A DNA stretch of 64,000 bases from Pseudonocardia cypriaca. GTDB taxonomy: Bacteria > Actinomycetota > Actinomycetes > Mycobacteriales > Pseudonocardiaceae. A program made the translations under genes and the position numbers. The notes below the pieces were generated by a model. It did no database searches. It had not been told where the DNA came from and saw nothing but the letters and a program-made list of their open reading frames with translations. The DNA is taken from positions 124,001 to 188,000 of the forward strand of contig NZ_VFPH01000002.1 in NCBI RefSeq assembly GCF_006717045.1, written 5' to 3'. Of this stretch, positions 42,007-48,414 are shown one piece after another; the first letter of the stretch is position 1; each line of letters starts with the position of its first letter.

Positions 42007-42952
42007 CAGGACGTTCGGCCGGTCCTCGGGCCGGTCGAAGCGGTGAGGACCCCGACCGGAGCAGGCTCTCCCCCGCGATCTCCCGCAGCTCCGCGCACGC
42101 GGCGACGACCGGTGGGGTGTGGGCGACGGCGTCGCGGACCACGACGAGGATCGACCGCACCGGCACCGGTTGGACGACCCGCACGGCACGCGTGCCCGCG
42201 GGGAGCTGGATGGCACCCAGCTCGGGCAGCACGGTGATCCCGATGCCGGCCGCGACGAACGCGAGCGCCGTGGGGTAGTCGTGCGCCTCGACGTGGAACG
42301 GCGGCCGGAAGCCGGCAGCGGTGCACGCCTCGACCAGGTTGCGCCGGCACCAGCCGCGGGCGAAGTCGTTGTCCACCCACCGCTCCGCCGCGAGCTCCGC
42401 CAGCTCGATCTCCTCGCGGCCGGACAGGGGGTGGCTCTCCGGCAGCACGACGACGTACGGGTCGTCGAGGAGGTGGTGGGCGGTGAAGCCGGGCCAGGCG
42501 GCGAAGTCCGGGCGTTCGACCGCTATCTCGACGTCGGACCCGTCGGCGGGGTCGTCCGGCAGCCAGTCGCGCAGCGAGAGGTCCAACCGGACGCCGGGGA
42601 ACTCCTGGGTCAGCCTGCGCACCACCCGCGGCAGCCACGCCGCGCCGACGGAGGCGAAGTAGGACAGCGACAGCGCGCCCGTCCGGCCGGCTCGCAGGTC
42701 GGCGACCACCGCCTCTGCCTCGCCGAGCCGGTCGAGGATCGCGTCGGCCTGCTCGGCCAGCAGCAGCCCGGCGGCGGTCGGCCGCAGCCCCCGCCCGGCC
42801 CGTTCGAACAGGACCAGCCCGGTCTCCCGCTGCAGGGCCGTGACGTGCTGGCTCACCGCGGACGGGGTGTAGCCCAGGTTCGCCGCGGCGGCCTGCACGG
42901 AGCCGCTCGCGACCACTGAGCGGAAGATGCGCAGGCGGTGGGTGTCGAGCAC
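41984..42952 (-). CDS. LysR-family transcriptional regulator
   Basis: A 322-residue LysR regulator. The winged helix is LDTHRLRIFRSVVASGSVQA, then LGYTPSAVSQHVTALQRETG and LVLFERAGRGLRPT, followed by an effector domain starting near TGALSLSYFASVGAAWLP. Such proteins activate a divergent gene. GTG 42952 gives the correct N-terminus; a longer open frame upstream is not family-like. It is divergent from the EamA exporter at 43034 (81-bp gap), its likely target. Confidence 0.92.
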   Translation of the reverse strand: MLDTHRLRIFRSVVASGSVQAAAANLGYTPSAVSQHVTALQRETGLVLFERAGRGLRPTAAGLLLAEQADAILDRLGEAEAVVADLRAGRTGALSLSYFASVGAAWLPRVVRRLTQEFPGVRLDLSLRDWLPDDPADGSDVEIAVERPDFAAWPGFTAHHLLDDPYVVVLPESHPLSGREEIELAELAAERWVDNDFARGWCRRNLVEACTAAGFRPPFHVEAHDYPTALAFVAAGIGITVLPELGAIQLPAGTRAVRVVQPVPVRSILVVVRDAVAHTPPVVAACAELREIAGESLLRSGSSPLRPARGPAERPVTSGPGR

Positions 42953-42964
42953 CCCTCGACCATA

Positions 42965-42985
42965 CAGTCGGACTGAATCCAACTG
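42965..42985. promoter_or_regulatory. LysR-type dyad in divergent promoter
   Basis: CAGT at 42965-42968 and ACTG at 42982-42985 form a dyad with TCGGACTGAATCCA between them, in an AT-richer stretch directly upstream of the LysR start. It has the short inverted arms and 13-nt spacer expected of a LysR recognition box. Confidence 0.4.
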
Positions 42986-43033
42986 AAGAGATACGCGCTG
43001 GTACTGAACGATCGTGGCGCCCAAGCTGGTGCC

Positions 43034-43984
43034 ATGAGGCGCTACCAGCAGTTGCTCCCCCTCGCCGCCGCCGCGACGACCGTCGTCTTCTGGGCCTCGG
43101 CGTTCGTCGGGATCCGCGCGGTCGGCCACGAGCTGTCACCCGGCGCACTGGCACTGGGCCGGATGCTCGTCGGATCGCTCACCCTGACCGCGATCGTGCT
43201 CGTCGTGCGCACCCGCAGGCGGGCTGCGCCGACGGTGCCGCGCGGGCGGCTGCTCGGCGCGGTCGCACTGTGGGGTGCCGCGTGGTTCGGGCTCTACAAC
43301 CTGGCGCTGAACGCCGCAGAGCGCCACCTCGACGCCGGCACCGCGGCGCTGCTGGTGAACGTGGCCCCGGTGGTGGTGGCCGTGCTGGCGGGCCTGCTGC
43401 TCGGGGAGGGCTTCCCGGCCCGGCTGCTGGCCGGGATGGCTATCGCGTTCGGCGGGGTCGTGCTCATCGCGACCACCACGTCCGCGGGCGGCACGGACGT
43501 CGCCGGGGTGCTGCTCGGACTGCTCGCCGCCCTGGTCTACGCCGGTGCCGCCGTCGCGCAGAAGCGGCTGCTGGCTCGGGTGGACGCGCTGACCGTCACC
43601 TGGATCGGCGCCGTCGCCGGGACGGTCGCGCTGCTGCCGTACCTGCCCGCACTCCTCACCGAGCTGGCCACGGCCTCCGGCGCGACGGCGGCCGGGATCG
43701 CCTACCTGGGCGTCTTCCCGACCGCAGTCGCGTTCCTGACCTGGGGCTACGCGCTGTCCCGGACGACAGCGGGCCGGCTCGCCGCCGCCACCTACGCCGT
43801 CCCGCCGATCGTCGTGCTGCTGTCCTGGACCCTGCTCGGCGAGTTCCCGGCGCCGCTCGCGCTGGCAGGCGGGCTGCTCTGCCTGGCGGGCGTGGCCGTC
43901 GCCACCCGCCGCGGCCGTCCGGCCGCCGCATCGCAGCCGAGCGGAGCGGGGACCGCAGCGGTGGCCGTCAGGACCGGTCGTTGA
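43034..43984 (+). CDS. EamA-family (DMT) transporter
   Basis: A 316-residue transporter with ten predicted helices in two EamA repeats (FWASAFVGIRAVGHELSPGA in repeat one, PTAVAFLTWGYALSRTTAGR in repeat two). It has LDAGTAALLVNVAPVVVAVL before the sixth helix, as in YdcZ/YedA-like DMT exporters. ATG 43034 is the start. The last 17 bases overlap the convergent hydrolase gene. It is paired with the divergent LysR regulator. The substrate is not identifiable from sequence. Confidence 0.88.
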   Translation: MRRYQQLLPLAAAATTVVFWASAFVGIRAVGHELSPGALALGRMLVGSLTLTAIVLVVRTRRRAAPTVPRGRLLGAVALWGAAWFGLYNLALNAAERHLDAGTAALLVNVAPVVVAVLAGLLLGEGFPARLLAGMAIAFGGVVLIATTTSAGGTDVAGVLLGLLAALVYAGAAVAQKRLLARVDALTVTWIGAVAGTVALLPYLPALLTELATASGATAAGIAYLGVFPTAVAFLTWGYALSRTTAGRLAAATYAVPPIVVLLSWTLLGEFPAPLALAGGLLCLAGVAVATRRGRPAAASQPSGAGTAAVAVRTGR

Positions 43985-44774
43985 GGAACGCCACCACCGC
44001 GTCCACGAACTCCACCGGCCGTTCGACGTTCGCCAGGTGCACCGTGGGCAGGACGGTGTGGCGCGCGCCGGGGATGGCAGCGGCGAGCTCCTTCCCGTGA
44101 GCGGCGGACGTGACGGTGTCGTGCTCCCCCGCGATCACCAGCGTCGGGTTGCGGATGAGCGTGGCCGTGCGGCGCAGGTCGCCGTCGCGCACCGCGGCCC
44201 AGCTGCCGGCCACCCCCTCGCGCGGCGTGGCCAGGAGCGTGCGGCGGAACCCCTCGACGACGTCGTTGCCGTCCTCCAGCATGTGGGCCGGGAACCAGTT
44301 CTTCAGGAACACCTCCGCGGTGGCCCGCATGTCCGGGGCCGCCAGCAGCTCGGCGATCAGCGGGTCCCACTGCTGCGGCGGACCGAGGTGCGCGGCGGTG
44401 TTGGAGAGCACCAGGCGGTCGACGCGCTCCGGCTGGTGGATCGCCAGCCACTGCGCGACGAACCCGCCGAGGGACAGGCCCAGCACGTGCACGCGCGGCA
44501 GGCCCAGTGCGTCCAGCAGCTCCACGACGTCGCGGCCGAGCCGGTCCAGCGAGTACGGGCCGGCGGATGCGTCGGAAGCCCCGTGGCCCCGCGCGTCGTA
44601 GCGCAGCAGCCGGAAGTGCTCGGTGAGAGCCGGCACCTGGCCGTCCCACATGTGCAGGTCGGTGCCGATGGAGTTCGAGAGGAGCAGCACCGGCTTGGCC
44701 GGCTCGCCGTCGAAGCGGTAGGCGATGCGGACGCCGTCGCCGGTGGTGATGGAGGTGAGGGTCTGAGGGCTCAT
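43968..44774 (-). CDS. alpha/beta hydrolase, 3-oxoadipate enol-lactonase-like
   Basis: A 268-residue alpha/beta hydrolase closely resembling PcaD. The oxyanion region is LLLSNSIGTDLHMWDGQVPA, then LLRYDARGHGASDASAGPYS, the nucleophile elbow VLGLSLGGFVAQWLA, the acid in VIAGEHDTVTS and the His in LPTVHLANVERP. PcaD hydrolyses the enol-lactone of the beta-ketoadipate pathway, but no other pca genes are adjacent. Its ATG is in the loop of an 8-bp perfect hairpin. It is divergent from a LysR regulator, so it is probably that regulator's target. Confidence 0.85.
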   Translation of the reverse strand: MSPQTLTSITTGDGVRIAYRFDGEPAKPVLLLSNSIGTDLHMWDGQVPALTEHFRLLRYDARGHGASDASAGPYSLDRLGRDVVELLDALGLPRVHVLGLSLGGFVAQWLAIHQPERVDRLVLSNTAAHLGPPQQWDPLIAELLAAPDMRATAEVFLKNWFPAHMLEDGNDVVEGFRRTLLATPREGVAGSWAAVRDGDLRRTATLIRNPTLVIAGEHDTVTSAAHGKELAAAIPGARHTVLPTVHLANVERPVEFVDAVVAFLNDRS

Positions 44775-44782
44775 GCCCTCAG
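44763..44782. promoter_or_regulatory. perfect hairpin enclosing the hydrolase start codon
   Basis: CTGAGGGC at 44763-44770 and GCCCTCAG at 44775-44782 flank TCAT. In the minus-strand mRNA the start codon ATG (44774-44772) lies in the 4-nt loop, and the only purine-rich ribosome-binding sequence (GAGGGC) lies in the stem. It could reduce translation initiation or, as DNA, act as an operator for the divergent LysR protein. Confidence 0.55.
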
Positions 44783-44846
44783 CCTAGGAACGGCGTTGCA
44801 AATTGCTATTACAAAGATCGGACCGGCTCTGTAGGCTGCTCGAACA

Positions 44847-45788
44847 ATGTCCAGCTTCACGCTCCACGAGCTGCAGTGCTTCGACGCCGTCGTGAGCGAC
44901 GGCGGCTTCCAGGCCGCCGCCGAGCGGCTGCACCGCTCGCACCCCTCGGTGTTCGCGGCGGTGGCCAAGCTCGAGCACCACCTGGGCCTGGACCTGTTCG
45001 ACCGCTCGGGCTACCGGGTGCGCCTCACCGAGGCCGGACTGGCCTTCCACCGGAAGGTGCGCCTCCTGCTGCACGAGGCCGAGGAACTGCAGACCTACGC
45101 CTCGCAGCTCGCGATGGGCCAGGAGGCCGAGCTGCGCGTCGTGCTCGGCGACCTGTGCCCGCTGCCGCCGGTGCTGGCCCTGCTCAGCCGCTTCTTCGCG
45201 CGGTGTCCGCAGACGCGCCTGCACCTGCAGTTCGAGGCGGTGACCGGCCCGTGGGAGCGGCTACTGGAGGACGAGGCCGACCTCATCGTGCACCGCGTCC
45301 CCAAGAGCGACGTGCGGATGGAGTGGATCGATCTCGGCCGGGTCGCGATGGTGCCCGTGGCCGCGCCCGGGTTCCTGCCCTTCGACCCGACCACCGACCT
45401 CACACCGCAGCGGATGCAGGCCTTCACCCAGTGCGTGATCCGGGACTCCGCGCGGCACCCCACCGAGCAGGGCCACTTCCTAGTCGAGGGCGCACCCCGC
45501 TGTTCGGTGCCCGACCACCTCATGAAGAAGGAGCTGATCCTGCACGGCATGGCGTGGGGACACCTGCCCCGGTTCATGATCGAGCCGGAGCTGCGCGACG
45601 GACGCCTGCTGTCCGTGGCCGGCCGGCACTTCCCCGGCGTGGTCGAGGATCTCGCGGCGGCGCGCAGGCGCGACCGGCCGCACGGGCCGGTCGCCGACCA
45701 GCTGTGGGACTTCCTGGCCGGCGAGGCACCGGTCCTGCAGCCGAGGCTCGGCCGCGTGCCGAGGGCGAAAGGCGCCCCGGTGCGCTAG
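44847..45788 (+). CDS. LysR-family transcriptional regulator
   Basis: A 313-residue LysR-type regulator. The DNA-binding domain begins LHELQCFDAVVSDGGFQAAA, followed by RSHPSVFAAVAKLEHHLGLD and LFDRSGYRVRLTEAG. The effector domain begins near QEAELRVVLGDLCPLPP and is unusually rich in Pro, His and Arg late in the chain. ATG 44847 is the start. The gap to the divergent hydrolase contains GCAAATTGC at 44798-44806, a 9-bp palindrome. It probably controls the PcaD-like gene. Confidence 0.88.
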   Translation: MSSFTLHELQCFDAVVSDGGFQAAAERLHRSHPSVFAAVAKLEHHLGLDLFDRSGYRVRLTEAGLAFHRKVRLLLHEAEELQTYASQLAMGQEAELRVVLGDLCPLPPVLALLSRFFARCPQTRLHLQFEAVTGPWERLLEDEADLIVHRVPKSDVRMEWIDLGRVAMVPVAAPGFLPFDPTTDLTPQRMQAFTQCVIRDSARHPTEQGHFLVEGAPRCSVPDHLMKKELILHGMAWGHLPRFMIEPELRDGRLLSVAGRHFPGVVEDLAAARRRDRPHGPVADQLWDFLAGEAPVLQPRLGRVPRAKGAPVR

Positions 45789-45841
45789 TGCGCCGGCGCC
45801 ATTCCCCGGCGTGCGGGACTTGCGTTCCGCGGAACGGTTCT

Positions 45842-46122
45842 TGCGTTGGCGCGCCGTTCCCGGCTCGGGCGAGAAGGCGTCAGACATCGCCACGGCTTCA
45901 CCTGTTTCCACCGGCTCGCGTCGACCTCTTGCGTGGCATGGTGGCCGGGTTGGCATCACTACCGAATATTGTGGTTGCTTTGGCGGCCGTTCCCGGCGCG
46001 GGGGCACGGCGGTTCCCGACGAGACCGTCACTGCGGAGTGGGCGCGGACTGTCCGGTGGTCCCGAACCCGCTCCCCATGATCACCACGACGTGACTGCCT
46101 TACGCCGCGTTCCGCGGAACGC
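45842..46122 (+). repeat. left inverted-repeat arm of the 13E12-type unit
   Basis: These ~280 bases have no separate gene and form an imperfect inverted copy of 47633-47945. TTGGCGCGCCGTTCCCGGC at 45846-45864 is matched exactly in the other arm. The 45945-46060 stretch, read left to right, encodes SLPNIVVALAAVPGAGAR, and the opposite arm read inwards gives SLPNFVVALTAVPGAGAR. The arm ends with a 16-bp perfect palindrome, GCGTTCCGCGGAACGC at 46107-46122. A further copy of the palindrome core, CGTTCCGCGGAACG, is at 45823-45836 outside the arm. Confidence 0.8.
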
Positions 46123-46210
46123 AGTCCCCCTCCCCCTCCTCCTCGGCATCAAAATTGTCGGACCCGGATGCCATCCTGGAGTCGAACACAATCCGATATC
46201 AGGGGTTTCC

Positions 46211-47626
46211 GTGTCCGCCGCCGCCGTGATTCCGCTTCCCACCCCGCTTCGGACTATGTCGACTCCAGCGCTGGAATCGGAGTTGTTGGGTTTGGCCGGG
46301 CACATCGCCGCCGCGGAATGCCGGTTCCTGCACCTGCTCGCCGAGTTCGACGACCGCGGCGGCTGGTGCGGGGACGGGATCCGCTCCTGTGCGCACTGGC
46401 TGTCCTGGCGGGCCGGGATGAACCTGCGCACCGCCACCGAACACCTCCGTGTCGCCCACGCCCTGCAGAGCCTGCCCCGCATCGCCGACGCCTTCGCCGC
46501 CGGGCGGATCTCCTACTCGAAGGTCCGGGCGATCACCCGCATCGCGGGGTCCGATGTCGCCACGCTGACCCGGATGGCGGCCGAGATCGCCGCTGCGGAA
46601 CCGGAACTGCGCCACACCGCGGTCGCGGACCCGGAGACCGCGGAGCGGGTGCTGCTCAACGTGGCGTTGTCCGGTACCGCCAGCCACGTGGAGACCGTGG
46701 TGCGGGCGGTGCGCCGCCGCCACACCCCACCCGAAGACACAGCCGCCCGCCGATCCCTGACCTGGCACTGGGACGAGGACGGCTCCCTGATCCTGCGCGC
46801 CCGACTCACCCCCGACGACGGGGCCGCGCTCATCGCCGCCATCGAGGCACTCGCGCCGCCGAACACCCCGGCACGTCATCCCATCCAACCGGCACCGAAA
46901 GACCTGGACCAGCAAGCGCAGGAGCACGAACCAGGCCCGGCCGCCGACCGAGAAGCCGCCCGGCGCGCGGATGCCCTGCTCACCCTCGTCAGCCGGGAGG
47001 GTGGAGAGGAAAGCGGTCCGGTGGTCGAGCGCGGGCAGGCCCAGGTGATCGTGCACCTGGACGCCACCACCGGTACCGCCCGCCTGAACGACGGCCCGGA
47101 GCTACCCGATGCCACCGCGCAGCGGCTGGCCTGCGACGCCCGCGCCCAACTGCTGCTCAACGATCGGGAGGGCAACCGGCTGTACCTGGGCCGCTCCCGC
47201 CGGCTGGCCACCCCCGCCCAGATCGCCGCGCTCACCGTGCGCGACGGGGCGGGCTGCCGGTTCCCCGGCTGCACCCACACCCACTACCTACACGCCCACC
47301 ACGTCCAGCACTGGCTACACGGCGGCCGCACCGACATCGACAACCTGGTCCTGATCTGCAGCTTCCACCACCGCCTGATCCACGACCACGGCTACCACAT
47401 CCGATGGACCTCCGCCGGCTGGGTGTTCAGCCGCCCCGACGCCACCCCGATTCCCACCGTCGCGCCGGTGTTGACCGGTAGCAGCGAGAGTCTGATCGAG
47501 ATGCACACCCGCGCCCGGCTACGGATCACCCGCACCACCCTCACCCCCGACTGGTACGGCGAACGGCTCGACCCGCAGCCGATCCTGGACGCCCTGCTAC
47601 CCCACCGGATCAAGTCAGCGGCCTGA
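46211..47626 (+). CDS. 13E12 repeat-family DUF222/HNH endonuclease-like protein
   Basis: A 471-residue protein. The N-terminal DUF222 domain is visible in AECRFLHLLAEFDDRGGWCG, SCAHWLSWRAGMNLRTATEH and RISYSKVRAITRIAG. The C-terminal HNH nuclease motif contains CRFPGCTHTHYLHAHHVQHW, then the Asn in RTDIDNLVLICSFHHRLIHD, with Cys pairs for zinc. Such proteins are very common in actinobacteria and are thought to be nucleases of mobile units. GTG 46211 has AGGGG 6 nt upstream; the frame is open further left through the repeat arm (ATG 45938 is possible), but the arm appears non-coding. Base use is like the neighbours. Confidence 0.9.
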   Translation: MSAAAVIPLPTPLRTMSTPALESELLGLAGHIAAAECRFLHLLAEFDDRGGWCGDGIRSCAHWLSWRAGMNLRTATEHLRVAHALQSLPRIADAFAAGRISYSKVRAITRIAGSDVATLTRMAAEIAAAEPELRHTAVADPETAERVLLNVALSGTASHVETVVRAVRRRHTPPEDTAARRSLTWHWDEDGSLILRARLTPDDGAALIAAIEALAPPNTPARHPIQPAPKDLDQQAQEHEPGPAADREAARRADALLTLVSREGGEESGPVVERGQAQVIVHLDATTGTARLNDGPELPDATAQRLACDARAQLLLNDREGNRLYLGRSRRLATPAQIAALTVRDGAGCRFPGCTHTHYLHAHHVQHWLHGGRTDIDNLVLICSFHHRLIHDHGYHIRWTSAGWVFSRPDATPIPTVAPVLTGSSESLIEMHTRARLRITRTTLTPDWYGERLDPQPILDALLPHRIKSAA

Positions 47627-47632
47627 CCCCAC

Positions 47633-47945
47633 ACCGCGTTCAGCGGAACGCGGGGTCCGGGGGTCGCCGAGTCGCTCCCAAGGCGACCTGCCGCGCTCAC
47701 CCTGCGAGAACCGAAACGGCACCACAGGACAGTCCCCGCCCACCCGGCAGCGACCGGCTCGTCCGGAACAGCCGTGCCCCCGCGCCGGGGACGGCCGTCA
47801 ACGCAACCACGAAGTTCGGTAGTGAACCCAACCCGGCCACGACGAGAACGGGCCAGGTCGACACGACCGGGATGAATGCACCGGAAGCCTGGATCACGGG
47901 GTGGCGGCGGGCGCAGCAGGGTGCCGGGAACGGCGCGCCAACCGC
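47633..47945 (-). repeat. right inverted-repeat arm of the 13E12-type unit
   Basis: Imperfect inverted copy of 45842-46122; no separate gene is supported. The inner palindrome GCGTTCAGCGGAACGC at 47636-47651 differs from the left copy by one base. The exact 19-bp outer match is the complement of TTGGCGCGCCGTTCCCGGC at 47923-47941. The arm runs up to 23 bp from the stop of the SUKH-like gene. Together with the left arm it explains why both gaps of over 300 bp beside the HNH gene lack other genes. Confidence 0.8.
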
Positions 47946-47968
47946 AGCGATCACCCAAGCAGGCGGCC

Positions 47969-48406
47969 TCAGCGCCGGGCTGCCAGCAGGCGCTCGATGG
48001 CCGTGGCGACGTCGGGGAAGCTCTCGACCGGCTCGGCGGTCACGCGGTCGCGCAGCACGGGCGCGCCGCCGTCGAGGTCGACGGTCAGCAGGTACAGGTC
48101 GCTGTCGCCCAGCACGAGGTAGTCCTCCCGGCCCGGCACGTCGCGCCACAGCTCGTTGGCCGCGACGAGGCCCTGCCAGAACCCGCCCGGCCCGCGCGCT
48201 TCCGGGCTCTGCCGGCTGCCGTAGAGGACCAGGCCGTCCACGTCGACACCGTCCTCGCGGCGCAGGAACTCGGCGTACGCGTCGGGCAACGACGCCCCGA
48301 ACTGCGCTCGCAGGCGTTCCCGCACCGCCGCGATCGCGGCCTCGTCGGCGCCGGGCTGGACCGGCTCGTCGATCGGTGACCGCACGCGCACGACCTTAGG
48401 ACCCAT
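47969..48406 (-). CDS. SMI1/KNR4 (SUKH, YrhA-like) family protein
   Basis: A 145-residue protein with the SUKH fold pattern. An N-terminal helix leads to LRAQFGASLPDAYAEFLRRE with the L-P-x-x-Y/F-x-x-F-L signature, then DGVDVDGLVLYGS, YLVLGDSDLYLLTVDLDGG and a terminal helix SFPDVATAIERLLAA. SUKH proteins are often immunity proteins for contact-dependent or other toxins, but lone members are common and uncharacterised. No toxin gene is next to it. It starts (ATG 48406) 8 nt after the DUF3604 stop and is the last gene of the long leftward operon. Confidence 0.6.
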   Translation of the reverse strand: MGPKVVRVRSPIDEPVQPGADEAAIAAVRERLRAQFGASLPDAYAEFLRREDGVDVDGLVLYGSRQSPEARGPGGFWQGLVAANELWRDVPGREDYLVLGDSDLYLLTVDLDGGAPVLRDRVTAEPVESFPDVATAIERLLAARR

Positions 48407-48414
48407 CCCGGCCG

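Larger units (their letters stand above)
45842..47945 (+). mobile_element. 13E12-type HNH unit flanked by long inverted repeats
   Basis: A DUF222/HNH gene lies between two arms of about 280-310 bp in inverted orientation, and palindromes sit at the inner ends of both arms. No gene other than the HNH protein is inside. No target-site duplication is evident at the outer ends. 13E12-type sequences are repeated in mycobacterial and related genomes and have been linked to phage integration sites; whether this unit moves is inferred from its repeat structure. Confidence 0.6.

Noticed and set aside
44876..46210. Long open frame upstream of and in frame with the HNH gene
   Set aside because: It runs antiparallel in style through the LysR gene in another frame and through a repeat arm; high GC content keeps frames open. 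The family start is at 46211.
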